Origin: Pseudomonas chlororaphis subsp. aurantiaca
GTDB lineage: Bacteria > Pseudomonadota > Gammaproteobacteria > Pseudomonadales > Pseudomonadaceae
Length of the DNA: 64,000 nt
Assembly: GCF_013466605.1 (NCBI RefSeq)
Contig: NZ_CP059162.1
Coordinates: 3,472,001 to 3,536,000, forward strand
Reading direction: 5' to 3'
In this document: in pieces, positions 53,628 through 63,465 of the stretch
How positions within the stretch are numbered: position 1 is the first letter of the stretch
Layout of the letters: every line of letters begins with the position of its first letter
Program-made: the position numbers and the translations under genes
The notes under the pieces: generated by a model
Told to the model about the DNA's origin: nothing
The model's database searches: none
Seen by the model: the letters and a program-made list of their open reading frames with translations, nothing else

Positions 53628-55427
53628 ATGAATTATTCAGATCGCGATGTTTTATCAAAGCATGTTTTATCGCAGATGGTCAGTGAACTGGCGACCACAC
53701 GCGCCTTGCTCAATTGTCTGATCAAAGAGTTCGCCTTGCCGGAAAACTGCCTCAGTTACAGCTGGCCGACGCAGATGCAGGGCATTGCCCCCGGCAGTTA
53801 CCTGGATGGCCTGGAATGGAAGGGCATCCCGTTGACCATCGACCTGCCCAACCGGCAGCAGTTCTTCGTCATGGTCGATCGCCGCGACCACCTGGGCAGC
53901 CACCGTTACCTGTCGGACGTGTATGCCCGGCGCGAGGGCGAGACCTGGCGCTGCCTGGCCTTTGCCGAGTTCGTCGAGCAACTGCTCGGCGCCTGTGAGC
54001 ACATGACCCGGGCCAGCAACGACGAGCTGCTGGACCAGGTGCTGCAAAGCCAACTGCTGACTGCCGCCATCGTCGCCCACAACATGGACGGCCAGGGCCC
54101 GGCGCCGCTCAGCGGCTACCTGGCCAGCGAGCAGGGCCTGTGGTTCGGCCACCCCAACCACCCGGCGCCCAAGGCGCGGCTGTGGCCGGCGCACCTGGCC
54201 CAGGAAACCTACGCCCCGGAATTCCAGGCCGAGACCGCGCTGCACCTGTTCGAAGTGCCGCGCCAGGGCTTGCGGGTGACCGCCAGCGGCCTCAGCGAGG
54301 AGCAGGTGATGGCCGGTTTCGCCGACCAGGGCCGGGCACGCCCGGGGCACGCGATGATCTGCATGCACCCGGTGCAGGCCGAGCTGTTCATGCAGGACCG
54401 CCGCGTGCAGCGCCTGCTGGAGCTGGGCGAGGTGGTGGACCACGGGCCGACTGGGCCGCTCGCCAGCCCGACGGCGTCGATGCGCACCTGGTACATCGAG
54501 GACCACGACTTTTTCATCAAGGGCTCGCTGAACGTGCGCATCACCAATTGCGTGCGCAAGAACGCCTGGTACGAGCTGGAAAGCACGCTGATCATCGACC
54601 AGCTGTTCCAGCGCCTGCAGCGGACCCAGGCCGAAACCCTCGGCGGGCTGTCGGCGGTGGCCGAGCCGGGTTCCATGAGCTGGGCGCCGCAGCAGGCCAG
54701 CGAAGCCGATGCCCATTGGTTCCGCGAACAGACCGGGGCGATCCTGCGGGAGAACTTCTGCCGCCGCGCCGGCGCCGAGCGCAGTGTGATGGCCGGCACC
54801 CTGTTCGCCCGCGACATCCATTCGCGGCCGCTGGTGCATGACTTCCTGCAAGGCTTCAACGCCCAGCCACTGGCGGACGAACAGCTGGTGGACTGGTTCG
54901 ACCAGTACCAGGCGCTGCTGCTGCGGCCGGTGCTGGCGCTGTTCTTCAACCACGGCGTGGTGATGGAGCCGCACCTGCAGAACAGTGTGCTGATCCACGA
55001 CCAGGGCCAGCCGCAACAGCTGCTGCTGCGGGATTTCGAGGGGGTCAAGCTCACCGATGAGCTGGGCATGGCGCAGATCGAGGTCGGCCTGCACCCGCGG
55101 GTGCGCCAGTCGCTGCTGTATTCCCGGGAGCAGGGCTGGAGCCGCATCACCTATTGCCTGCTGATCAACAACCTGTCGGAAGCGGTGCTGGCCCTGAGCT
55201 GGGAACGCCCGCACCTGGCGCCGCTGATGTGGCAGCGGGTCGAGCAGCAATTGCGGCGCATCCGTGACGAACTGGTACGCCCGGCGCCGGAACTGGACGC
55301 GCTGATCGCCGGCCAGCCGATCGCCTGCAAGACCAACCTCAAGGTACGCCTGGCCGCCAAGGCCGACCGCCAGGCCGGCTACGTCAACCTGAATTCGCCG
55401 TGGAGCGAGGAGGCCCGTTATGGCTGA
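53628..55427 (+). CDS. acsD: Achromobactin synthetase AcsD (NIS synthetase, IucA/IucC family)
   Basis: A 599-residue NRPS-independent siderophore synthetase. The family ATP-binding pattern GHPNHPAPKARLW is present, then CMHPVQAELF, SPTASMRTW, the core segment KGSLNVRITNCVRKN, and the C-terminal MEPHLQNSVL and LLRDFEGVKL. Dickeya AcsD adenylates citrate and condenses it with an amino-alcohol such as serine or ethanolamine; the same role is expected here. ATG 53628 has GGAG six bases upstream. The stop overlaps acsE by 8 bases. Confidence 0.93.
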   Translation: MNYSDRDVLSKHVLSQMVSELATTRALLNCLIKEFALPENCLSYSWPTQMQGIAPGSYLDGLEWKGIPLTIDLPNRQQFFVMVDRRDHLGSHRYLSDVYARREGETWRCLAFAEFVEQLLGACEHMTRASNDELLDQVLQSQLLTAAIVAHNMDGQGPAPLSGYLASEQGLWFGHPNHPAPKARLWPAHLAQETYAPEFQAETALHLFEVPRQGLRVTASGLSEEQVMAGFADQGRARPGHAMICMHPVQAELFMQDRRVQRLLELGEVVDHGPTGPLASPTASMRTWYIEDHDFFIKGSLNVRITNCVRKNAWYELESTLIIDQLFQRLQRTQAETLGGLSAVAEPGSMSWAPQQASEADAHWFREQTGAILRENFCRRAGAERSVMAGTLFARDIHSRPLVHDFLQGFNAQPLADEQLVDWFDQYQALLLRPVLALFFNHGVVMEPHLQNSVLIHDQGQPQQLLLRDFEGVKLTDELGMAQIEVGLHPRVRQSLLYSREQGWSRITYCLLINNLSEAVLALSWERPHLAPLMWQRVEQQLRRIRDELVRPAPELDALIAGQPIACKTNLKVRLAAKADRQAGYVNLNSPWSEEARYG

Positions 55428-56640
55428 GTTGTCCCAGGCGGTCCTGAACGCCATCGACCAGGCCCGGGCCGGCAGTGCCGATCCGCTGGCGGCCTTCATC
55501 TACGATCTGGATGCCTTGCAGGCCCATGTGCGCCAGGTGATGGCGGCGTTGCCGGCCGGGGTCGAGCTGTATTACGCGATCAAGGCCAACAGCGAGGCGC
55601 CGGTGCTGGCGGCGCTGGCCCCGTTGGTCAGCGGTTTCGAGATTTCCTCGGGCGGCGAGATCGAGCGGGTGGTGGCCTGTCCGACCCGCAAGCCCTATGT
55701 ATTTTCCGGCCCCGGCAAGCTCGATTCCGACCTGCGCGCGGCCCTGGCCCACCAGGTGGAAGCCGTGCACCTGGAAAGCCTCAACGAGATCGAGCGCCTG
55801 CAACGCCTGGCCGTGGAAGCCGGGCGGGTGCAGCCGGTATTCATCCGCATCAACCCGCATTTGCCACAGAATCAGTCGAGCCGGCTGGCCATGGCCGGCA
55901 CCGCCACGCCGTTCGGCATCGACGAGGCGGAACTGGCCGAGGCCGTGCAAAGAGTCGACCGGGCCAGCCATCTGCGCCTCAAGGGTTTCCATGTGCACGC
56001 CATGTCCCACCAGCAGTCGGTGGAGCGCCATGAGCAGTTGCTGGACTTCTATCTGCAACGCTGGCCGCTATGGAAGGCCCTGGCGGCGCACCCCGAGCAA
56101 CTGACCCACCTGAATGTCGGCGGCGGTATCGGCGTCGATTACCTCAGTGGCCAGCAGTTCGACTGGCAACGCCTGTGCCGCTACCTGGAGCGCCGGCTGG
56201 CGGAGCAGGGCGATCAGGCACCGGTCCTGCGCTTCGAGCCGGGGCGTTTTATCAGTGCCTTTTGCGGCTACTACGTGATCGAGGTGCTGGACACCAAGAC
56301 CAGCCACGGCGAGCACTTCCTGGTGTGCCGGGGCGGCACCCACCAGTTCCGCCTGCCCGCGGCGCAGAGCCACAACCACCCGCTGATTCACCTGCCGCGC
56401 ACGCCGCAGCCGGCGCACACCGCGGAGCAGGCCTGGACCGTGGTCGGCCAGCTGTGCACGCCCAAGGATGTGCTGAGCCGGGCCCAACCGCTCAAGGGCG
56501 TCAGCGTCGGCGACCTGCTGGTGCTGCCGATGGCCGGGGCCTATGGCTACAACATTTCCCACGCCGATTTCCTTTGTCATCCACGGCCGGCGCAGCACTT
56601 CCTGCGCCAGGGCGAACTGCTCGAAGGAGCGGTGCTGTGA
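55420..56640 (+). CDS. acsE: PLP-dependent decarboxylase of achromobactin synthesis
   Basis: A 406-residue fold-III PLP enzyme (alanine racemase-like barrel, ornithine/diaminopimelate decarboxylase group). The cofactor Lys55 is in YYAIKANSE; GGGIGVDY and RFEPGRF bind the phosphate; CTPKDVL supplies the catalytic Cys. In this pathway it is thought to decarboxylate the serine-derived unit to ethanolamine, as SbnH does in staphyloferrin B. It overlaps acsD at the start and yhcA at the end. Confidence 0.92.
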   Translation: MAELSQAVLNAIDQARAGSADPLAAFIYDLDALQAHVRQVMAALPAGVELYYAIKANSEAPVLAALAPLVSGFEISSGGEIERVVACPTRKPYVFSGPGKLDSDLRAALAHQVEAVHLESLNEIERLQRLAVEAGRVQPVFIRINPHLPQNQSSRLAMAGTATPFGIDEAELAEAVQRVDRASHLRLKGFHVHAMSHQQSVERHEQLLDFYLQRWPLWKALAAHPEQLTHLNVGGGIGVDYLSGQQFDWQRLCRYLERRLAEQGDQAPVLRFEPGRFISAFCGYYVIEVLDTKTSHGEHFLVCRGGTHQFRLPAAQSHNHPLIHLPRTPQPAHTAEQAWTVVGQLCTPKDVLSRAQPLKGVSVGDLLVLPMAGAYGYNISHADFLCHPRPAQHFLRQGELLEGAVL

Positions 56641-58055
56641 GTTTCAAGGCGCCGCGCGCTTGGGTGGTGGTCAACGTGCTGCTCGGCACCCTGACCGTCA
56701 GCCTCAACAACAGCTCGTTGAACCCGGCGCTGCCGGCGTTCATGGAGGCGTTCGCCATCGGCCCGCTGATGGCCACCTGGATAGTCGCGGCTTTCATGAC
56801 CAGCATGGGCATGACCATGCCGCTGACCAGCTTCCTCAGCCAGCGCCTGGGCCGCCGGCGCCTGTACCTGTGGGGCGTGGCGCTGTTCATCGGCGGTTCG
56901 CTGCTCGGTGCCCTGGCCGATTCGATTGCTCTGGTGATCACCGCGCGGGTGGTGCAGGGGATCGCCAGCGGGCTGATGATCCCGCTGTCCCTGGCGATCA
57001 TCTTCTCGGTGTACGCCAAGGACGAGCGCGGCCGGGTCACCGGCCTGTGGGGCGCGGCGGTGATGCTCGCGCCGGCGGTGGGCCCGCTGTGCGGCAGCCT
57101 GCTGCTGGAGTGGTTCAGCTGGCGCTCGCTGTTTTTGATGAACGTGCCGATCGGTGTCGTCGCGCTGCTGATGGGCCTCGCGGTCCTGCCGGCTGCCGAG
57201 CCGGCCGAACGCAAACCGTTCGACCTGGCCGGCTACCTGCTGATCGCCTCGGGCATCGGCCTGCTGATGATCGCCATCAGCCGCCTGCACCACGCCGCCG
57301 GGCTGATGGACCCTATGAACCTGGGCATGCTGCTGGTGGCGCTGTTGTGCCTGGTGGCCTTTGTCCGCCTGGAGCTGCGCCGCGAGGCGCCGCTGCTCAA
57401 CCTGCGGATCTTCGCCCTGCGCGGTTATCGCCTGAGCGTGATCATCGCCGTGGTGCAGTCGGTGGGCATGTTCGAGTGCCTGGTGCTGCTGCCGTTGCTG
57501 GTGCAGACGGTGCTCGGCTACAGCGCCATCTGGACCGGCCTGGCACTGCTGTGCACCGCGGTGTTCGCCAGCCTGTTCGGGCGCATGGGCGGTAGCGCCC
57601 TGGATCGCCACGGGCCGCGCCGGGTGGTGTCCGTCGGCCTGCTGCTGACCGGCCTGTCGACCCTGGCCCTGGGCCTGCTCCGGGCCGATGCGGCGATCGG
57701 CCTGGTGTTCGTGCTGATGATGCTGCGCGGCGCCGGCCTGGGCCTGTCCTACATGCCGGTGACCACCGCCGGGCTGAATGCCTTGCCCGAGCCGATGGTC
57801 ACCCAGGGCGCGGCGATGAACAACATCTCGCGGCGCCTGGTGTCGTCCCTGGCCATCGTCATCGCCTCGCTGTGGCTGGAGTTCCGTCTGGTTGACGGCG
57901 GCGCGCAGGCCCAGCAGGCGGGCATGCCGGGCGCCATCAGCGAGGTGTTCGTGGTCACCGGCCTGCTGATCCTGCTGGCACTGCCCTGTGCCTGGCGTTT
58001 TCCCCTTTCCGACGAGACCGCCGAGGCAGTGCCCGGCGCGCTCGAACACCGTTAA
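56637..58055 (+). CDS. yhcA: MFS exporter of the achromobactin locus (DHA2 type)
   Basis: A 472-residue inner-membrane transporter with about fourteen hydrophobic helices. The early helices read VVVNVLLGTLTVSLNNSSLNPALPAF and MTSMGMTMPLTSFLSQRLGRRRLYLWG, the motif A loop of drug:H+ antiporters. It is the probable exporter of the new siderophore. The start is GTG 56637, which overlaps the acsE stop (GTGA) and has GGAG eight bases upstream. Confidence 0.88.
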   Translation: MSFKAPRAWVVVNVLLGTLTVSLNNSSLNPALPAFMEAFAIGPLMATWIVAAFMTSMGMTMPLTSFLSQRLGRRRLYLWGVALFIGGSLLGALADSIALVITARVVQGIASGLMIPLSLAIIFSVYAKDERGRVTGLWGAAVMLAPAVGPLCGSLLLEWFSWRSLFLMNVPIGVVALLMGLAVLPAAEPAERKPFDLAGYLLIASGIGLLMIAISRLHHAAGLMDPMNLGMLLVALLCLVAFVRLELRREAPLLNLRIFALRGYRLSVIIAVVQSVGMFECLVLLPLLVQTVLGYSAIWTGLALLCTAVFASLFGRMGGSALDRHGPRRVVSVGLLLTGLSTLALGLLRADAAIGLVFVLMMLRGAGLGLSYMPVTTAGLNALPEPMVTQGAAMNNISRRLVSSLAIVIASLWLEFRLVDGGAQAQQAGMPGAISEVFVVTGLLILLALPCAWRFPLSDETAEAVPGALEHR

Positions 58056-58079
58056 CCCTTCTTTGCACAAGGTATGAAC

Positions 58080-59942
58080 ATGGCGACTGCAATCTCGACA
58101 ACTTCAAGCCCGCACTCCGGCCCCGGCGCCTGGCTGGCCAGGGTGGATGGGCGTATCGATGAAAAAGTGCAGCAGCGGGTGGTCGGCCAGCTGTTGCAGA
58201 CCCTGCTGTACGAAGGCGTGCTGCCGTTCGACAGCCAGCCGCTGCAGGGCGGCCAGCGGCGTTTTGTGGTACTCGGCGTCGATGGCCGGCAGGAGCGGGT
58301 GGAGTACCACTGCAACGGCCTGCTCAGCGCCAGCTTCGATTTGATCCGCCTCGATTCCTCCAGCCTGGAACGCCTCGACAGCCGCGGCCAGCGCAGCGTG
58401 CCGAACCTGCACCAGGCCCTCGCCGAGCTGCTCGGCGACTACCAGGACAGCCCGCACCTGGGGCGCTTCATCCAGGAACTGGAGCAGACCCAGCTCAAGG
58501 ACCTGCAAGCCCGCAGCCAGGGTTACCAGGCCGAAAAGCCGGCCCACGAACTGGACGTGGACGCCCTGGAGCAGCACTTCATGGACGCCCACAGCTACCA
58601 CCCGTGCTACAAGTCGCGCATCGGTTTTTCCCTGGCGGACAACCAGGCCTATGGCCCGGAGTTCGCCACGCCGATCGCCGTGGTGTGGCTGGCGGTCGCG
58701 CGCAACCGGGCCTCGCTCAAGCATTCGCAAAAACTCGATTTCCCGGCCTTTATCCGCCAGGAGCTGGGCGCCGAGCGCTGGCAGCAGGTCGAGCAGCAAC
58801 TGGCCAGCCAGGGCAGGGCGCTGGACGACTACCAACTGCTGCCGGTGCACCCGTGGCAGTGGGAAAACCTGATTGTCTCGACCTTCTACCCGGAGTTGCT
58901 CAGCGGCGAGCTGATCTACCTCGGCACCTCGGACGACCAGTACAAGGCCCAGCAGTCGATCCGCACCCTGGCCAACGCCACGGCCAAGCAGCGGCCCTAC
59001 GTCAAGCTGGCCATGAGCATGACCAACACCTCCAGCACGCGCATCCTGGCCCGGCACACGGTGATGAACGGGCCGATCATCACCGACTGGCTGCAACAGC
59101 TGATCGCCAGCGACAGCACCGCGCGCCAGCTGGATTTCGTGATCCTCGGCGAAGTGGCCGGGGTCAGCTTCGACTACCAGCACCTCCCTGAGTCCCGCGG
59201 GCCCCAGGCCTACGGCACCCTGGGGGCGATCTGGCGCGAAAGCATCCATCAATACCTGAAGGCCGACGAGCAGGCCGTGCCGTTCAACGGCCTGAGCCAT
59301 GTGGAGAACCGCTATGGCAGTGGGCCGCAGCAGCCGTTCATCGACGCCTGGATCCGCCAGTACGGCCTGCAGGCCTGGACCCGCCAGCTGTTGCAGGTGA
59401 CGGTGCCGCCGATCATCCACATGCTCTACGCCGAAGGCATCGGCATGGAATCCCACGGCCAGAACATCGTGCTGATCGTCAAGCAGGGCTGGCCGCAGCG
59501 CATCGCCCTCAAGGACTTCCACGACGGTGTGCGTTACTCGCCGGCGCACCTGGCGCGCCCCGAGCTGTGCCCGGAGCTGGTGCCGCTGCCCGCCAGCCAC
59601 GCCAAGCTCAACCGCAACTCCTTCATCCTCACCGATGACGTCAACGCGGTGCGCGACTTCTCCTGCGACTGCTTCTTCTTTATCTGCCTGGCGGAGATGG
59701 CGATCTTCCTGCGCCAGCACTACCAGCTCGACGAAGGCCAGTTCTGGCGGATGACCGCCGAGGTGATCCTCGACTACCAGAATGCCCATCCGCAACACCG
59801 CGACCGTTTCGGCCTGTTCGACGTGTTCGCGCCGAGCTACGAGGTGGAAGAGCTGACCAAGCGCCGCCTGCTGGGCGACGCTGAGCGGCGCTTCAAGCCG
59901 GTGCCCAATCCACTCCACGCCTACAGGCCGCAAGCATGCTGA
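58080..59942 (+). CDS. acsC: Achromobactin synthetase AcsC (NIS synthetase, IucA/IucC family)
   Basis: A 620-residue synthetase. Motifs include the substrate-loop HPCYKSRIGF, LLPVHPWQWEN, MSMTNTSSTRIL, and the C-terminal MESHGQNIVLIV with LKDFHDGVRYS. It performs one of the later condensations of achromobactin, joining diaminobutyrate or 2-oxoglutarate units to the citryl core; which one cannot be decided from the sequence. ATG 58080 has AAGG at good spacing; ATG 58074 is too close to it. The C-terminus overlaps acsB. Confidence 0.92.
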   Translation: MATAISTTSSPHSGPGAWLARVDGRIDEKVQQRVVGQLLQTLLYEGVLPFDSQPLQGGQRRFVVLGVDGRQERVEYHCNGLLSASFDLIRLDSSSLERLDSRGQRSVPNLHQALAELLGDYQDSPHLGRFIQELEQTQLKDLQARSQGYQAEKPAHELDVDALEQHFMDAHSYHPCYKSRIGFSLADNQAYGPEFATPIAVVWLAVARNRASLKHSQKLDFPAFIRQELGAERWQQVEQQLASQGRALDDYQLLPVHPWQWENLIVSTFYPELLSGELIYLGTSDDQYKAQQSIRTLANATAKQRPYVKLAMSMTNTSSTRILARHTVMNGPIITDWLQQLIASDSTARQLDFVILGEVAGVSFDYQHLPESRGPQAYGTLGAIWRESIHQYLKADEQAVPFNGLSHVENRYGSGPQQPFIDAWIRQYGLQAWTRQLLQVTVPPIIHMLYAEGIGMESHGQNIVLIVKQGWPQRIALKDFHDGVRYSPAHLARPELCPELVPLPASHAKLNRNSFILTDDVNAVRDFSCDCFFFICLAEMAIFLRQHYQLDEGQFWRMTAEVILDYQNAHPQHRDRFGLFDVFAPSYEVEELTKRRLLGDAERRFKPVPNPLHAYRPQAC

Positions 59943-60709
59943 GAAGCAACCAGCTGAAACGCAAACTGGCGGCCGGGCAGGCGGTGTACGGGCTGATCAG
60001 CTCGATTCCGGCGCCGGCGGCCATCGAACTGATCGCCGAGGCCGGGTTCGACTTCGTGATCATTGACATGGAGCACGCGCTGATCAATCCGGAAACCGTC
60101 GAGCACATGATCCGCACCGCCGAAGCCTATGAGCTGACGCCGCTGGTGCGGGTCGCCGACCTCAATCCCAAGACCCTGCTGCGCCTGCTCGATGGCGGCG
60201 CCCAGGGCATCGTGCTGCCGATGATCGAATCCGCCGAGCAGTTGCAGGCGGCGATCGCCGCCTGCAAATACCACCCGCTGGGCCAGCGCAGCCTCAACGC
60301 CGGGCGCCCCGGCAGTTTCGGCAAGCACAGTCTGGCGCAGTACGTGGGGCAGGCCAACGAACAGATCATGCTGGTGGCGATGATCGAAAGCGCCGCCGGC
60401 GTGCGCAACGCCGCGCAGATCGCCGCGGTGCCGGGCCTGGACATGATCCTTGAAGGCGCGGCCGACCTCTCGCAATCCCTGGGCATGCCCTGGCAGATCG
60501 ACCAGCCGCAGGTCCAGCAGGCCCTGCTCGAAGCCTGGCAGGCGGCGGACCATGCCGGCGTGCCGTACTGCGCGATTCCCCGACAGCAGGGCGACCTGGG
60601 CCGCTGGCGCGAGCGTGGGGTCCGGGCCTTTGTCCTCGGCGACGAACGCGGCATCGCCTTTCGTGCTCTCCAGGCCAGGTTGGCCACCCTTTCTCTAGAA
60701 GGAAAATAA
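59936..60709 (+). CDS. acsB: HpcH/HpaI aldolase-family protein, probable dedicated citrate synthase
   Basis: A 257-residue barrel enzyme of the HpcH/HpaI aldolase family. IIDMEHALINPETVEHMI carries the conserved Asp-x-Glu-His; the LVRVAD Arg, AMIES Glu and GAADLSQSLG Asp follow the family pattern. Its homologue SbnG in staphyloferrin B clusters makes citrate from oxaloacetate and acetyl-CoA, so AcsB likely supplies citrate independently of the Krebs cycle. It overlaps acsC by 7 bases. Confidence 0.9.
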   Translation: MLRSNQLKRKLAAGQAVYGLISSIPAPAAIELIAEAGFDFVIIDMEHALINPETVEHMIRTAEAYELTPLVRVADLNPKTLLRLLDGGAQGIVLPMIESAEQLQAAIAACKYHPLGQRSLNAGRPGSFGKHSLAQYVGQANEQIMLVAMIESAAGVRNAAQIAAVPGLDMILEGAADLSQSLGMPWQIDQPQVQQALLEAWQAADHAGVPYCAIPRQQGDLGRWRERGVRAFVLGDERGIAFRALQARLATLSLEGK

Positions 60710-60713
60710 TCCG

Positions 60714-62582
60714 ATGAACTTCACTTCCATGGCCGCCGAACTGGTGATGCAGGACCTGATCGATTGCCTGCTGGCCGAAGACTTCTTTGGTCGCGAACCC
60801 TTGCCGCTGCTGACGGCCAGCCAATGGCGCCAGGCTCACCCTGAAGCCCCAGCCCTTGAAGGCACCGATGCCCGGCAGCGGATCTGGGAATGGTGCTGCG
60901 ACGCCCAGGAGCAGCGCTTTATCAGCATCGCCCTGCGCCCGGGCATCACCCAGCAGTGGGAGAAGGTCCCGGGCACGCAGGTTTTGGCCCGCCAGGAGCA
61001 GCGCTGGACCGCCTTGGGTCCGGTGGACTTCATGCGCCGGGTGTTCACCGGCATGGGCCCGCGTTTCCAGGACAATGAAAAGGGCCTGACGCTGTTCCTC
61101 GAAGTGCTGCATATCAGCGTCTGGCAGACCGCCTTGTCCCTGGAGCACCGGGTCGACCACCAGGGCCTGATGACCCAGGACGGCGCCACCTTCTTGCGCA
61201 CCATGGAGCAGTGGGCTTCGCTGCGCGATCGTCCGTACCATCCGCTGGCCAAGGCCAAGCAGGGTTTGCTGCAGGCCGAATACCAGCAGTACCAGGCCGA
61301 GTTCGCCCAGCCGGTAGCGCTGAACTGGGTGGCGGTGCGCAAGAGCCTGCTGCAAGGCGGCGAGGGCGTGACGGACCTGGAGCAGGTCTACCCGGCGCGC
61401 TACCTGTTGCCCGAAGCCTTGCAGGAACGCCTGGCCGGCGAGCTGCACGAACGCGGTATCGGTGACAGCCACGTAGCCTTGCCGGTGCACCCGTGGCAGT
61501 TCGAACATGTGTTGCAGGCGCAACTGGGCGATGCCTTCGCCCGTGGCGACTGCCAGCGCCTGGACTTCAGCGAAGCCACGGTCTTCGCTACTTCGTCGCT
61601 GCGCTCGATGACCCCTTGTTTCGCCAGCGCCGACTACCTGAAGCTGCCCATGGCCATCTACTCCCTGGGCGCCTCGCGCTACCTGCCGGCGGTGAAGATG
61701 ATCAACGGCGGCCTCAGCGAGGCGTTGCTGCATCAGGTGCGGCGCCTCGACCCGGTGCTGGAACAGAGCCTGCATCTGTGCGACGAGAGCAAGTGGTGGG
61801 CCTTCATGCCGCCCCAGGCGACCCTGTTCGACGAGGCGCCGCGGCACCTGTCGGCGATGGTCCGCGGTTACCCGCAAGCCTTGCTCGATGACCCGGACTG
61901 CCGCCTGCTGCCGATGGCCGCCCTGGGCACGCCATTGCCCGGCAGCAACCGGCACTTCTTCGATGAGTGGATGCAGTACCGCGAACTGCCGGCGACCCAG
62001 GCTTCGGTGCTGATCCTGTTCAGCGAACTGTGCCAGCGCTTCTTCGACGTCAACCTGCGGATGTTCCGCCTCGGCATGCTCGGCGAGGTGCACGGGCAGA
62101 ACGCGGTGCTGGTGTGGAAGGCCGGCCAGGCCCAGGGCCTGCTGCTGCGCGACCACGATTCGCTGCGCATCTTCGTGCCGTGGCTGGAACGCAACGGCAT
62201 GGCCGACCCGGAGTACCGGATCAAGAAAGGCCACGCCAACACCCTGTATCACCAGCGTCCCGAAGACCTGCTGTTCTGGCTGCAGACCCTGGCGATCCAG
62301 GTCAATGTGCGGGCGATCATCGACACCCTGGCCCAGGTCTACACCCTGCCGGCCACCGAGCTGTGGAGCGCGCTGCGCCAGGTACTGGACGGGCTGTTGC
62401 AGAGCATCGAGTTCGACGACGAGGCGCGGGCAATGATCAGGCACCAACTGTTCGAAGCGCCGCGCTGGCCGCAGAAGCTGTTGCTGACGCCGATGATCGA
62501 ACGCGCCGGCGGCCCGGGCAGCATGCCGTTCGGCAAGGGCGAGGTGGTCAACCCGTTCCAGCGGCTGGCCGCCGATGCCTGA
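60714..62582 (+). CDS. acsA: Achromobactin synthetase AcsA (NIS synthetase, IucA/IucC family)
   Basis: A 622-residue synthetase, the third of the locus. It shows ALPVHPWQFEHVL, FATSSLRSMTPCF, LPMAIYSLGASRYLPAVKMINGG, and the C-terminal GEVHGQNAVLVW with LLRDHDSLRIF. The N-terminal region is divergent from AcsC and AcsD, consistent with different acyl and amine substrates. It completes the three-synthetase set needed for achromobactin. AAGGA precedes the ATG. Its end overlaps cbrA by 8 bases. Confidence 0.92.
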   Translation: MNFTSMAAELVMQDLIDCLLAEDFFGREPLPLLTASQWRQAHPEAPALEGTDARQRIWEWCCDAQEQRFISIALRPGITQQWEKVPGTQVLARQEQRWTALGPVDFMRRVFTGMGPRFQDNEKGLTLFLEVLHISVWQTALSLEHRVDHQGLMTQDGATFLRTMEQWASLRDRPYHPLAKAKQGLLQAEYQQYQAEFAQPVALNWVAVRKSLLQGGEGVTDLEQVYPARYLLPEALQERLAGELHERGIGDSHVALPVHPWQFEHVLQAQLGDAFARGDCQRLDFSEATVFATSSLRSMTPCFASADYLKLPMAIYSLGASRYLPAVKMINGGLSEALLHQVRRLDPVLEQSLHLCDESKWWAFMPPQATLFDEAPRHLSAMVRGYPQALLDDPDCRLLPMAALGTPLPGSNRHFFDEWMQYRELPATQASVLILFSELCQRFFDVNLRMFRLGMLGEVHGQNAVLVWKAGQAQGLLLRDHDSLRIFVPWLERNGMADPEYRIKKGHANTLYHQRPEDLLFWLQTLAIQVNVRAIIDTLAQVYTLPATELWSALRQVLDGLLQSIEFDDEARAMIRHQLFEAPRWPQKLLLTPMIERAGGPGSMPFGKGEVVNPFQRLAADA

Positions 62583-63465
62583 CCCGCTGCTCCATCCTTG
62601 CAGGCGCACGCTGTTGCGCCTGTCCCTGGGGTTGCTGGCATTGCCGCAGATCGCCCGCGCCGAACCGCTGCGCCTGGTCACCCTGTTCCAGGGCGCCACC
62701 GACAGCGCCGTGGCGCTGGGCGTGACGCCCTGCGGCGTGGTGGAGTCGTCGAGCGAAAAGCCGACCTTCCGTTACCTGCGCCCGGCGCTGGCGAATGTTC
62801 CCCACGTTGGCCTGGAAACCCAGCCCAGCCTGGAGGACATCGTGCTGCTGGAGCCAGACGTCATCGTCGCCTCGCGCTTTCGCCACCAGCGCATCGCGCC
62901 GCTGCTCGAACGCATGGGCACGGTGCTGATGCTCGAGGAGGTCTTTGAGTTCAAGCGCACCCTGGCGCTGATGGGCGCGGCCCTGAACCGCCAGCAACAG
63001 GCCAGCAGCCTGCTGGGCCAATGGCAGCGGCGGGTGGCGCGCTTGCGCGAGCAGTTGCAGGCAAATTTCGCCGGGCGCTGGCCGCCCACGGTGTCGGTGC
63101 TGGATGTGCGCGAAGACCACATCCGCAGTTACCTGCCGAGCAGTTTCGCCGGCTCGGTGCTCAGCGAACTGGGCTTCGCCTGGAACCCGGTCGCCCGCGA
63201 GTCCCGCGGCACCTATATCAAACTCACCAGTAAAGAGAACTTGCCCGTGGTCGATGCCGACCTGTTTTTTGTATTCCAGCGAGACAGCCAGGCGGTGCAG
63301 CACAACTATGAACGGCTGGTGCATTACCCGTTCTGGCAACAGCTGCGTGCCGTACAACAGGACCAAGTGTGGCGGGTCGATGGCATCGCCTGGAGTTTCT
63401 CCGGGGGGATCCTCGGCGCCAACCTGATGCTCGACGACATTGCCCGCCTGGTGGCGTCTTCATGA
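62575..63465 (+). CDS. cbrA: Periplasmic ferric siderophore-binding protein
   Basis: A 296-residue protein. A signal peptide ends near PQIARA (residue 29). It resembles FecB/CbrA class III binding proteins: [65 protein letters not shown]. It would pick up ferric achromobactin in the periplasm and deliver it to CbrB-CbrC. It overlaps acsA and, by ATGA, cbrB. Confidence 0.88.
   Translation: MPDPLLHPCRRTLLRLSLGLLALPQIARAEPLRLVTLFQGATDSAVALGVTPCGVVESSSEKPTFRYLRPALANVPHVGLETQPSLEDIVLLEPDVIVASRFRHQRIAPLLERMGTVLMLEEVFEFKRTLALMGAALNRQQQASSLLGQWQRRVARLREQLQANFAGRWPPTVSVLDVREDHIRSYLPSSFAGSVLSELGFAWNPVARESRGTYIKLTSKENLPVVDADLFFVFQRDSQAVQHNYERLVHYPFWQQLRAVQQDQVWRVDGIAWSFSGGILGANLMLDDIARLVASS

Noticed and set aside
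60366..62699. 777-codon antisense open frame over acsB and acsA
   Set aside because: Shadow of strong plus-strand genes with intact NIS synthetase motifs.
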